Positions 15,466 to 23,790 of a stretch of 64,000 bases of DNA are shown here, piece by piece. Position numbers and translations under genes: made by a program. The stretch is from NCBI RefSeq assembly GCF_024171695.1, contig NZ_JAMTCF010000021.1, forward strand, positions 62,001-126,000, read 5' to 3'. The stretch's first letter is position 1, and the number at the start of each line of letters is the position of its first letter. The notes under the pieces were generated by a model that saw only the letters and a list, made by a program, of their open reading frames with translations, was not told the origin of the DNA and made no database searches. Origin of the DNA: Actinosynnema pretiosum (lineage in GTDB: Bacteria > Actinomycetota > Actinomycetes > Mycobacteriales > Pseudonocardiaceae).

Positions 15466-18400
15466 TGCTCGCCGGACCGGGCCTGGACGACGAGCGGCGG
15501 CACGCGCTGCAGGCCGTGCACTTCAACTCGGCGGTCGCGCCCGACGACATCTGGAGCCCGCTGGCGCACCACGTGCCGGAGCTGCACGGGCTGGTCGCCG
15601 CCGAGCTGTCGCGGGCCGTGGCGTCCGCCGCGCGCAGGCCGCGCTCGACGCCGATCGGGGTGGTGCTGCGCGGGGAGCGCGGGGTCGGCAAGACGCACCT
15701 GCTCGGCTGGTTGCGGCAGGAGGCGCAGGCGCGCGGCGGGTGGTTCTTCCTGCTCAAGCTGCTGGACGACCGGTCGTTCTGGGCGGGCGCGGTGCACGGG
15801 GCGGTCAGCGGGCTCAACACCCGCGAGGGCGACCAGCTCGGCACGATGCTGGACGCGCTGGCCACCGCCACCGGGCACACCGACGAGTCGCGGCTGCGGC
15901 TGCGCGGCACGATCCCGATCAGCCGGGAGTACCTGGACGAGCTGGTGGACCGGGTGCGCGAGCTGGACCCGCAGGTGGCGCTGGAGTGCCAGGACACGCT
16001 GCGGGCGCTGGTGCTGTACCGGGCGCGGGGGCGGCCGAGCGAGGTCGGGCACCGGTTCCTGGCGCTGGAGGACGAGGGCATCGACGAGGCCGACCGGGCG
16101 GAGTGGGGGTTCCACCTGCGGTCGCGGCCCGCGCAGCTGGTGCTGGGCGACCTGTCGCGGATCTTCGCGCTGACCGGTCCGGTGGTGATGGCGGTCGACC
16201 AGATCGACTCGGTGATCACGCAGACCCCGGACGTGGCGGGCCGGGTGGGGCTGGCGGACCGGCTCGCCGACGGGCTGATGCGGTTGCGCGAGGAGACCCG
16301 GCGGACGGTGCTGGTGGTGGCGTGCCTTCCCCGGTCGTGGCAGCTGATGTCGGAGCACGGGGTCAGCTCGGCGGCCGGGCGGTTCTCGGTGCTGGACCTG
16401 CGCACCGCCATGCCCAGCTCGGGGGTGGCGGAGGCGATCGTGCAGCGGCACCTGGGCGCGCTGTACGCGGAGGAGGGCTTCGCGCCGCCGCACCCGACGT
16501 GGCCGGTGGCGCGGGAGGCGTTCGGCGGGGCGGAGGTGGCGCACTCGACGCCGAGGCGGTTGTTGCAGCGGGTCGAGGAGCACGTGCGGTGGTGCCTGGC
16601 CCACGACGCCGAGGTGGAGCTGCGGGACTTCGCGGAGGGCCCGGCGGAGGTGGCGGCCCCCGAGGCGGACGCGGGCGGGTTGGCGGAGCTGGACGAGCGG
16701 TTCGCCCGCGCGCGTGCGGCAGCGGACGTCAGGGCGCCGCTGGACCCGGCGCGCGAGGACGAGCTGGTGCCGGAGCTGCTGTCGGCGGCGCTGCGCTGCT
16801 ACGCGGTGGAGCACGGCGGCGACCTCGTGCTCGACCCGCCGCCGGGCCGCAAGCCCGCGCTGCACGCCCGGTTGCGGCAGACCCTGGACGAGGCCAGCGA
16901 GGACGAGGTGTGGTGGTCGTTCCGGGCGATCGCGCACGGCCACAGCACGGCGGTGCTGGCGCGGCTGCGCTCGGCGTGCCTGGAGGCGGGCGTGTTCGGC
17001 GGGACCGGCAAGCGCCGCCTGGTGGTGCTGCGCGGCACGCCGTTCTCGGGCGGCCCGCAGACGGCGCGGGCGGTGGGCGAGCTGGTCGCGGCGGGCGGCG
17101 AGGTCCTGCCGCTGGCGGAGGAGGACCTGCGCACGTTCTGGGCGCTGCGCGAACTGGTCGGCCAGGCGCCCGCCGGACTGCTGGCGTGGCTGGCCGCGCG
17201 CACGCCCGCGAGCCGGACCCCGCTGCTGCGGCGGGTGCTGCCGCCGGTGGGGGACGCGGCCACACCGGCTCCGCAGCGCCCGTCGGCCCCCGAGGAGCCG
17301 GTGTGGCCGGAGCGCGAGTACGAGGAGCAGGTCTGCGCGCTGCCCGCGCCACCGCCACAACGCGCCCCCGAGCCGTCCTGGCCCGAACGCGGCTGGCCGC
17401 CTGCCGAGCCGTCCCGCCTGGCGGGAAGCCTGTTCACGCCCCAGCCGTTCGCGCCCGACCCGTTCGAGCCGTCCCCTGGCTGGTCCGACGCGGCGGCGTC
17501 CGACCACCCGGCGCGCGAGTCGACCCGCGTCTCCACGACGGGCGAGTCGGTGACGCGCACCTCCGTGACGCGCGAGTCGGTCTCCGAGTCGCCCGCGCGA
17601 CAGCCCGCTGCCCAGCCCATCCCGGCGCCCCACGACGCCACGATCACCCTGGGCGCGGACGCGGCCACCGGTCGCCCGTTCACCCTCCCCCTCGTCCTGC
17701 TGCGCAAGCACGTGGCCGTGTTCGCGGGCACCGGTTCCGGGAAGACCGTGCTGCTGCGCCGCCTGGTGGAGGAGGCCGCGCTGCACGGCGTGTCCTCGAT
17801 CCTCCTGGACACCAACAACGACCTGGCCCGCCTGGGCGACCCGTGGCCGTCCCCACCCGAGGGCTGGTCCCCCGGCGACGCCGACCGCGCCCACCGCTAC
17901 CTCACCGGCACGGACGTGGTGGTGTGGACGCCGGGCCGCGAGTCCGGCAGGCCGCTCGTGCTGGACCCGCTGCCGGACTTCGGCGCGGTGCGGGCCGACC
18001 CGGACGAGTTCAGGGGCGCGGTCGACGCGGCCGTGGCGGGCCTGCTGCCCAAGATCGCCCTGTCCGGCCGCAGGCTGGTGCACGGCAGGGCGGTGCTGAC
18101 CGAGGCGCTGGCCGCGTTCGCCGGACGCGGCGGCCGGGACGTGGCGGAGTTCGCGGCGTTCCTGCACGACCTGCCGGAGGGCGCGAGCACGATGCGCGAC
18201 GCCGTCAGGTTGGCCGCCGAGATGGCCGACAGCCTGCACGCGGCGATCATCACCGACCCCCTGTTCGGCGGGACGGGCCACCGCCTGGACCCCGGCGAGC
18301 TGCTCCGCCCGGCGCCGGGCGCACGGGCGCGGGTGTCGGTGATCAGCTGCGTCGGCCTGCCGACGGACGGCCAGCGCCAGGCGTTCGCGCACCAGCTCCA

Positions 18401-18854
18401 GCAGGCCCTGTTCGCGTGGGTCCGCCGTAACCCGGCCGGTGACCGCCCCCTGGGCGGTTTGCTGGTCCTCGACGAGGCCCAGACCTTCGCGCCGTCGCGC
18501 GGCGAGGTGGTGTCGAGCGCGAGCACGAGGCTGCTGGCGGCGCAGGCCAGGAAGTACGGCCTGGGCGTGGTCTTCGCGACCCAGGCCCCGAAGGGCCTGC
18601 ACAACTCGGTCACCGGCAACACCGCGACCCAGTTCTTCGGCAGGCTGAACGCGTCGGCCCAGGTCCAGACGGCCGTGGAACTGGCCGCAGCACGCGGCGG
18701 CCGGGTGGACGACGTCTCCCGCTTGGGCGCGGGCCGCTTCTACGGCGCGACGGAGGGCACCGGCTTCACCAAGCTGCGCCTGCCGATGTGCCTGAGCCAC
18801 CACCCGCAGGGCGCGCTGACGGAGGACGAGGTGCTGGCGAGAGCACGCGCCTGA
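15465..18854 (+). CDS. Large dual P-loop protein: AAA ATPase plus HerA/FtsK-like translocase
   Basis: An 1129-residue protein with two nucleotide-binding regions. The N-terminal one has Walker A in LRGERGVGKTHLLGWL (about 72) and a Walker-B-like VVMAVDQIDS (about 240), as in STAND/Orc-type AAA proteins. A middle region (about 440-610) of unknown fold contains SFRAIAHGHSTAVLARLRSA and RLVVLRGTPFSGGPQTARAV. A disordered Pro/Ser/Thr-rich linker runs from about 610 to 725. The C-terminal part is HerA/FtsK-like: Walker A FAGTGSGKTVLLRRLV (about 756), LLDTNNDLARLGDPW, Walker B GLLVLDEAQTF (about 1000), and FATQAPKGLHN with QFFGRLN as sensor/Arg-finger-like elements. HerA-type ATPases form hexamers that pump DNA and often power nucleases in defence systems. 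No nuclease is visible here. The ATG at 15465 is coupled to the upstream gene. Function is unproven. Confidence 0.8.
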   Translation: MLAGPGLDDERRHALQAVHFNSAVAPDDIWSPLAHHVPELHGLVAAELSRAVASAARRPRSTPIGVVLRGERGVGKTHLLGWLRQEAQARGGWFFLLKLLDDRSFWAGAVHGAVSGLNTREGDQLGTMLDALATATGHTDESRLRLRGTIPISREYLDELVDRVRELDPQVALECQDTLRALVLYRARGRPSEVGHRFLALEDEGIDEADRAEWGFHLRSRPAQLVLGDLSRIFALTGPVVMAVDQIDSVITQTPDVAGRVGLADRLADGLMRLREETRRTVLVVACLPRSWQLMSEHGVSSAAGRFSVLDLRTAMPSSGVAEAIVQRHLGALYAEEGFAPPHPTWPVAREAFGGAEVAHSTPRRLLQRVEEHVRWCLAHDAEVELRDFAEGPAEVAAPEADAGGLAELDERFARARAAADVRAPLDPAREDELVPELLSAALRCYAVEHGGDLVLDPPPGRKPALHARLRQTLDEASEDEVWWSFRAIAHGHSTAVLARLRSACLEAGVFGGTGKRRLVVLRGTPFSGGPQTARAVGELVAAGGEVLPLAEEDLRTFWALRELVGQAPAGLLAWLAARTPASRTPLLRRVLPPVGDAATPAPQRPSAPEEPVWPEREYEEQVCALPAPPPQRAPEPSWPERGWPPAEPSRLAGSLFTPQPFAPDPFEPSPGWSDAAASDHPARESTRVSTTGESVTRTSVTRESVSESPARQPAAQPIPAPHDATITLGADAATGRPFTLPLVLLRKHVAVFAGTGSGKTVLLRRLVEEAALHGVSSILLDTNNDLARLGDPWPSPPEGWSPGDADRAHRYLTGTDVVVWTPGRESGRPLVLDPLPDFGAVRADPDEFRGAVDAAVAGLLPKIALSGRRLVHGRAVLTEALAAFAGRGGRDVAEFAAFLHDLPEGASTMRDAVRLAAEMADSLHAAIITDPLFGGTGHRLDPGELLRPAPGARARVSVISCVGLPTDGQRQAFAHQLQQALFAWVRRNPAGDRPLGGLLVLDEAQTFAPSRGEVVSSASTRLLAAQARKYGLGVVFATQAPKGLHNSVTGNTATQFFGRLNASAQVQTAVELAAARGGRVDDVSRLGAGRFYGATEGTGFTKLRLPMCLSHHPQGALTEDEVLARARA

Positions 18855-19034
18855 CCAACACGATTCCCCTCCACTCCCCTCCACGCGGGCAGTTCCGACG
18901 CAACAATGATCAACGCACCGCCCCCTGGAGGCCCCGACTTGCCAACGTTCGACCACGCCCGCCGCGACACGGACGGCAACGCGGCCCCGAACCGGGCCTT
19001 CACCTTAAACAGCAAGGTGAAGGTGTTCGAGCAC

Positions 19035-19052
19035 GTGCAAAACCCCTTGCAC
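19035..19052. other. Short stem-loop in convergent intergenic region
   Basis: GTGCAA (19035-19040) and TTGCAC (19047-19052) form a perfect 6-bp stem with a 6-nt loop, about 180 bp after the stop of the large ATPase gene. It is the first of three stem-loops in this 540-bp convergent spacer. Confidence 0.4.
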
Positions 19053-19083
19053 GCAAGCCAAGCAGTCAGCAAGACGCACTCGC

Positions 19084-19119
19084 GGGCTGCGGGGCGAGCG
19101 AAGCGAGCCCACGCAGCCC
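19084..19119. other. Nested GC-rich stem-loop
   Basis: GGGCTGCG (19084-19091) pairs with CGCAGCCC (19112-19119). Directly inside, GGGC (19092-19095) pairs with GCCC (19107-19110). It lies ten bases before the much larger hairpin at 19129 and may be part of the same structured transcript. Confidence 0.55.
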
Positions 19120-19128
19120 CACTCCCGC

Positions 19129-19267
19129 GTCCCTCTTCTCCGTTTGGCCTGGCGAAGCCCGAGCACGCTCGTCAAGATGCCGCCGCACCGCCCGGAAGAC
19201 CGCCCGAGTCAAACGGCGTCTTGACGAGTGTGCTTGCCTGAAAGGAGGCCAAACGGAGAAGAGGGAC
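19129..19267. ncRNA. 139-nt two-stem long hairpin (candidate structured RNA or bidirectional terminator)
   Basis: The outer stem is a perfect 22-bp inverted repeat (19129-19150 with 19246-19267; arm GTCCCTCTTCTCCGTTTGG...). An inner stem of 21 bp pairs 19162-19182 with 19214-19234. Its only two departures from perfect complementarity are a G/A and a T/C difference, both giving G-U pairs on one strand, as expected if RNA pairing rather than DNA symmetry is conserved. The terminal loop is 31 nt. It sits between convergent genes (ATPase stop 18854, aldo/keto reductase stop 19394), so a bidirectional terminator is possible. Such length and complexity would also suit a small RNA or a MITE-like element. 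No coding role is evident. Confidence 0.6.
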
Positions 19268-19393
19268 CCCGCCCACCGCAGGGGTAAACCGCACCACCAA
19301 CAAAACGGTCACCGGCCGGCAGAGCTCGTCCCCCTCTTTTTTGGAGGCCTGCCCCGCCGGCGAGGCGAGCCCTTCAGCTCTTGATCTTCCTCT

Positions 19394-20386
19394 TCACCGA
19401 GCCTCATCCAGAACCGCAACCTGCTCAGCCGACAACTCCAGATCAACCGCCCCCAAGCTGTCCTCGATCTGCGCCACAGACGACGCGCCCACCAGGGGCG
19501 TCACGCCATGACCGATCAGCCACGCCAGCACCACCTGGTTGAGCGTCGCCCCGGTCTCGTCCGCGACCCGGCGCAGCGCGGCCAGCCGCACGGCCGTGCC
19601 GGGGTGGTCGTACTCGTCCTCGAACGGCCGGTCGTCGCGCACGTAGGCCCCCGACAGCAGCGGCGAGTAGGCCACCAGGGACACCCCGGGGTTCTCCTCG
19701 ACGTAGGTCAGCAGCTCGCCGGAGGCGAAGCCCTGCCCACCCCTCGGGGAGCGGCGGCCCGGCAGGTCGGTCCGGGCCCTCAGGTAGCTGTGCTGGTACT
19801 GGAGCACCTCATAACCGGCCACCCCGGCCGAGGCCGCCGCCGAGCGCGCCCGCTCCACCCGCCACAGCCAGTGGTTGCACACGCCGAGCAGCCCGACCGC
19901 GCCTTCGGCGACCAGCTCGCCGAACGCGCCCACGGTCTCCTCGACGGGGGTGCCGGGGTCCTCGACGTGGGCGTACAGCAGATCGAGCCGCTCGACGCCG
20001 AGCGCGGCGCGGCTGCGGTCGGCGGCGGCGCGGATCGACTTCGCGGACAGGCCCTCGATGTTCTCGAACTTGCCCGTGTCGGCGAAGCTCAGCCCGGAGG
20101 CGTTGGGCCTGCCTCCGACCTTGGTCGCGATGACGACCTCGTCGCCGATGCCGCGCGAGGCGCGCCACCTGCCCAGTAACGCCTCGCTCTGCCCGCCCTG
20201 CGAGCGGTCGTGCCAGAAGGCGTAGTTGTTCGCCGTGTCGATGAACGTGCCACCCGCGGCGACGTACCGGTCGAGCACGGCGAACGAGGTCTCCTCGTCG
20301 ACGCTGCTCCCGAACGGCATCGCCCCGAGGCCGAGCACGGTGACCTCTCGACTGCCCGCTCCGGCGCCGATCGTGCGCTTCTTCAT
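19394..20386 (-). CDS. Aldo/keto reductase
   Basis: A 330-residue NADPH-dependent aldo/keto reductase with a TIM-barrel fold. The catalytic tetrad can be traced: Asp and Tyr in FIDTANNYAFWH (about 48-55), Lys in VVIATKVGG (about 85) and His in LLYAHVEDPG (about 128). Cofactor-loop residues are in VAYSPLLSGAY and near LVGASSVAQIED. The ATG at 20386 gives standard family length; an upstream extension lacks homology. It lies 79 bp after the thioesterase gene on the same strand, so it may be the last gene of the biosynthetic operon, reducing a pathway carbonyl, or an independent detoxifying enzyme. Confidence 0.85.
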   Translation of the reverse strand: MKKRTIGAGAGSREVTVLGLGAMPFGSSVDEETSFAVLDRYVAAGGTFIDTANNYAFWHDRSQGGQSEALLGRWRASRGIGDEVVIATKVGGRPNASGLSFADTGKFENIEGLSAKSIRAAADRSRAALGVERLDLLYAHVEDPGTPVEETVGAFGELVAEGAVGLLGVCNHWLWRVERARSAAASAGVAGYEVLQYQHSYLRARTDLPGRRSPRGGQGFASGELLTYVEENPGVSLVAYSPLLSGAYVRDDRPFEDEYDHPGTAVRLAALRRVADETGATLNQVVLAWLIGHGVTPLVGASSVAQIEDSLGAVDLELSAEQVAVLDEAR

Positions 20387-20465
20387 GACTGTCCTGTTCC
20401 CTTCCGACGGCGGCGTCGTGCCACGGTAGCGACCGGTCGCGCCGGTCTGCGGGTTTTGCCTGCGG

Positions 20466-21236
20466 TCACGCGCCACCGCCCGAGAACGCGCCACCGCCCG
20501 AGAACGCAGCCCCGCCAGAGGACACGCCACCGCCCGAGGGCGCCGCCGCGGCGGCCAGCGCGGCGTTGACCAAAGCCATGATCGACGCGGCCTCCTCCAC
20601 CAGGTACATGTGCGGCCCCGGCAGCTCGACCGCCTCGAACCCCGCCGAGGTGACCGCCGCCCACTCGGCCAGCTGCCACGCCGACACGAGCGAGTCGTCC
20701 GCGCCGCGCAGCGCGGTGATCGGGACCGGCAGGGGCTCCCGCGTGCTGGGCCGGTACTCCTCGTGCATCTCCACGTCCGCGCGCAGGGTGGGCAGCAGCA
20801 GCTCCCGCAGGTCGGGGTGCCCGAACGCGTCGTGGGTGTAGCCGGAGATGAGCTGGACGCGGGCGAGGAACTCGTCGTCGTCCTCGATGCCGGTCGCGCG
20901 CAGCGAGCGCTGCGTGCCAGGCTCCGGCGAGCCGCTGACGAACAGCCGCAGCACCTCGACGCCGGGGGTGGCGACCAGCCGGTGCGCCAGCTCGTAGGCC
21001 AGGACCGCGCCGACGCTGTGCCCGAACAGCAGCACCCGCCCCGTCCCGGCCAGCTCGACCTCCAACCGGTCGACGGCCTCGTGCACGTCCCGGTGCGGCT
21101 CGACGTCCACGAGCCGCTCGCGGCCGGGCAGCCGGGCGGGCACGACCTCCAGCCCTTCGGCGGCCAGGCCGGTCCACGGCTGGAAGAACGCGGCCCCGCT
21201 GCCCCCGAACGGCAGGCAGAGCAGCCTGGCCGTCAC
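20466..21236 (-). CDS. Type II thioesterase of the NRPS-PKS cluster
   Basis: A 256-residue alpha/beta hydrolase of the type II thioesterase family, which removes misprimed or stalled acyl groups from carrier domains. The N-terminus LLCLPFGGSGAAFFQPW is characteristic. The nucleophile Ser lies in VLLFGHSVGAVLAYE (about 86), the Asp in ALRGADDSLVS and the His in LPGPHMYLVEE (about 215). The GTG at 21236 overlaps the stop of the P450 gene by 4 bp (GTGA), so it is translationally coupled to the cluster. The last 25 residues are a Ser/Gly/Ala repeat (SSGGAAFSGGGAFSGGGA) that is not part of the family fold. Confidence 0.92.
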   Translation of the reverse strand: MTARLLCLPFGGSGAAFFQPWTGLAAEGLEVVPARLPGRERLVDVEPHRDVHEAVDRLEVELAGTGRVLLFGHSVGAVLAYELAHRLVATPGVEVLRLFVSGSPEPGTQRSLRATGIEDDDEFLARVQLISGYTHDAFGHPDLRELLLPTLRADVEMHEEYRPSTREPLPVPITALRGADDSLVSAWQLAEWAAVTSAGFEAVELPGPHMYLVEEAASIMALVNAALAAAAAPSGGGVSSGGAAFSGGGAFSGGGA

Positions 21237-22486
21237 CGGGGGAGCCTGCGGTCGTAGGTGATCGGCAGCCGCTCGACGCCCCGGCTCGCGGAGTTGTCGT
21301 AGCGCCACGGCACCTGGTCGTCGGGGACGGCCAGCCGCAGGCCGGGGAGCCTGCGCAGCAGCGTGGTGAACGCGACGTCGCCCTCGACCCTGGACAGCGG
21401 CGCACCAGGGCAGAAGTGCACGCTGTACCCGAACGACAGGTGCCGGTTGGGCTTGCGGGTGATGTCGAGCCGGTCGGGGTCCTCGAACACGGCGGGGTCC
21501 CGGTTGGCCGAGTTCAGCATCAGGTGCACGACGCTGTTGCGCCCGACCGGGTGGCCCGCGATGTCCATGTCCTCGCTGGCGAACCGCTGCGGCGCCCGGT
21601 AGACGGGGCCCTCGTAGCGCAGGAACTCCTCGATGGCGGTGGTGACCAGCTCCGGCCGGTCGAGCAGCAGCCGGAACTGCTCGGGGTGGCGCAGCAGGGC
21701 CTGGGTGCCGTTGCCGATGAGGTTCGAGGTGGTCTTGTGGCCCGCGATGACCAGCAGCACCAGGGTGGAGACGATCTCGTCGTCGGTGTAGCCGCCGCCC
21801 TCCTCGTCGGCCGAGCGCAGCACGACGCTGGTGAGGTCCTCGCGCGGGTCGGCGCGCCGGGCGGACATGTGGGCGAGCAGGTAGGACTCGATGCCCTCGC
21901 TGGCCTCCTTGAGCCGCCGGTTGCCCTCCTCGTCGGCGTAGGGCGCGTTGCTCAGCACCATGCCCCAGTCGTGCAGGACGTCCCGGTCCTCCGGTGGCAC
22001 GCCGAGGAACTCGCAGATGACCCGCATGGGCAGCGGGAGCGCGAAGTCGTTGTACAGGTCGACGACCCCGGTCTCGGGAAGCGCGTCGATCAGGTCGTCG
22101 GTGATCTCCTGGACCCGAGGGCGCAGCAGCTTGAGCCTGCGCGGCACGAACGCGTTGCCGAGGAGCTTGCGCAGCCGGGTGTGCTTGGGCGGGTCGGAGG
22201 TCAGCATGTTCTTGATGAGCACGGGGCTGCTCTCGCGCAGGGCGTCGCGGAAGAAGCCGGGCGCGTTGTCGACGCTCTTGGACAGCCGGGGGTCGGTGAA
22301 CGCCTGGACGACGGTCTCGTAGTCGGTGACCACGTACGCCTCGGCCGGGTTCGGGTAGTCGATCGGGTGCACCGGCGACTGCTCGCGCGCGGCGGCGTAG
22401 GACGGGTACGGGTTGGGACCCGGCCGGGTGCAGAACTCGGCGGGCAGGGTGCCGCCCGCCTTGGACTCGGGAAGTTCCACGGTCAT
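21233..22486 (-). CDS. Cytochrome P450 (cluster tailoring enzyme 1)
   Basis: A 417-residue bacterial class I P450. The haem-binding loop is FGYSVHFCPGAP, with Cys ligand near residue 365; the usual second Gly of FGxGxHxCxG is Ser. The ExxR motif is EEFLRY. The I-helix oxygen-activation motif reads AGHKTT, with Lys where an acidic residue is normal. Both departures could signal unusual chemistry. It overlaps the MFS gene by 4 bp (ATGA) and the thioesterase by 4 bp, placing it firmly in the operon, so it most likely oxidises the NRPS-PKS product. It needs ferredoxin partners from elsewhere. Confidence 0.93.
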   Translation of the reverse strand: MTVELPESKAGGTLPAEFCTRPGPNPYPSYAAAREQSPVHPIDYPNPAEAYVVTDYETVVQAFTDPRLSKSVDNAPGFFRDALRESSPVLIKNMLTSDPPKHTRLRKLLGNAFVPRRLKLLRPRVQEITDDLIDALPETGVVDLYNDFALPLPMRVICEFLGVPPEDRDVLHDWGMVLSNAPYADEEGNRRLKEASEGIESYLLAHMSARRADPREDLTSVVLRSADEEGGGYTDDEIVSTLVLLVIAGHKTTSNLIGNGTQALLRHPEQFRLLLDRPELVTTAIEEFLRYEGPVYRAPQRFASEDMDIAGHPVGRNSVVHLMLNSANRDPAVFEDPDRLDITRKPNRHLSFGYSVHFCPGAPLSRVEGDVAFTTLLRRLPGLRLAVPDDQVPWRYDNSASRGVERLPITYDRRLPR

Positions 22487-23790
22487 GACGCGTCCTCCGT
22501 GCTCTGCCTGGCCGCCAGCTCCTCGGGCGAGGGCAGCCTGCGGATGTGCTTGCTGAACGTGGGGAGCGCGGCTGCGGCGCCCGCGACCGACATGGCGGCG
22601 AACACCCAGGTGGGCCCGGCCAGGTCGAAGATCGCGCCGATGGAGAAGATGCCGATCGGCTGGGCGATCATGCCGAGGAACATGACCGCGCCGATGACCC
22701 TGCCCTGCAGCCGGTCGGGGATCAGCGCCGCGATGTAGCCGTAGATCAGGGCGCCGACGACGCCCGCGCGCAGGAACACGCAGGCGACGGCGACGCCGAG
22801 CGGCAGGACGCCGGGGATGAACGTGAGCAGCGCGGCGCACACCGGGCCGATCCACACCGCGTAGTAGAGGATCACGGTGGGGCGCACGTGCTTGAGGATC
22901 GGCGCGGCCAGCAGCGAGCCGACCAGGCCGCCGCCGCCCGCGATGGCGAGCGTGGTGCCGATGACGGCCTCGGACGCGCCCCGGTCCTGGGCGGTGGCGA
23001 TGAGCGCCAGGAACATGCCGGAGTGGTTGAACGCCATGTTCGAGCCCATCGCCCAGATCACCAGGATCAGGATCACCGGCTGGCGGGCGATGGCGCGGAA
23101 CCCGGCGATCGTGCCGCGCTCCCCGGTGGGGGTGGTCGCGGCGGTCCGCTCGGGCCTGGGCGCCTGGGTGGGCTTGCGGATGAGGAACAGCAGCAGCGCG
23201 GACGCCAGGAACGACACGGCCGCGGACAGGAACGGCAGGGCGCGGGCGATGCCGAACAGGCTGCCGCCGATGGGCGGGCCGATGACGGTGGCGCCGAAGA
23301 ACCGGATCTGGTTCTGCGCGGTGGCCTGGGTGAGCTGCGAGGGCGGCACGAGCTGCTTGATCGCGGCGAGCCCGGCCGGGTTGGACACGCCGAGGAACGC
23401 CGAGGACAGCACGACGACGGCGAACGTGGCGACGACGTGCACCTGGTCGGTCCACACCAGGAAGCTGAAGAGCACGAGCAGGAGCACCCGCGCCAGGTCG
23501 CAGACGACCATGATGAGCCTGCGGTCGAACCGGTCGGTGAGCGAGCCGCCGGGCAGGGACATGACCCCGGCCACGACCAGCTGCACCGCGCTGACGGCGC
23601 CCGCGTAGGTCGCGGAGCCGGTGGTGGCGAGGATCAGCAGCGGGTAGGCGATCTCGGCGGCCTCCTTGCCGATGGCGGCGAGGAACTGGCTGATCCACAG
23701 CGCCTGGAAGTCGCGGTTGCGGAACAGCGGCCGGTCGGGGGCCGGGGTGGGCGCCCCCGCCTGCTCGGGCGCGCTCGGTTCAGCGGACAT
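22483..23790 (-). CDS. MFS exporter of the biosynthetic cluster
   Basis: A 435-residue major facilitator superfamily transporter of the DHA3/enterobactin-exporter-like branch. Many hydrophobic segments alternate with short charged loops. The loop-2 signature is visible as GGSLTDRFDRRLIMVVCD (about residue 75-92). Early residues DFQALWISQFLAAIGKEAAEIAYPLLI resemble the first helix of this branch. It starts 11 bp inside the end of the PKS gene and its stop overlaps the P450 start, so it is expressed with the assembly line and probably exports the product, giving self-protection. Confidence 0.92.
   Translation of the reverse strand: MSAEPSAPEQAGAPTPAPDRPLFRNRDFQALWISQFLAAIGKEAAEIAYPLLILATTGSATYAGAVSAVQLVVAGVMSLPGGSLTDRFDRRLIMVVCDLARVLLLVLFSFLVWTDQVHVVATFAVVVLSSAFLGVSNPAGLAAIKQLVPPSQLTQATAQNQIRFFGATVIGPPIGGSLFGIARALPFLSAAVSFLASALLLFLIRKPTQAPRPERTAATTPTGERGTIAGFRAIARQPVILILVIWAMGSNMAFNHSGMFLALIATAQDRGASEAVIGTTLAIAGGGGLVGSLLAAPILKHVRPTVILYYAVWIGPVCAALLTFIPGVLPLGVAVACVFLRAGVVGALIYGYIAALIPDRLQGRVIGAVMFLGMIAQPIGIFSIGAIFDLAGPTWVFAAMSVAGAAAALPTFSKHIRRLPSPEELAARQSTEDAS

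Noticed and set aside
14826-18956. 1376-codon antisense frame over the winged-helix/ATPase genes
   Set aside because: It is composition-driven, and the plus strand carries two Walker A/B pairs.
18906-19241. Plus-strand frame starting MINAPPPGGPDLPTFDHARR after the ATPase gene
   Set aside because: It runs straight through the nested hairpins at 19084 and 19129 and shows no domain; structure rather than coding explains the region.
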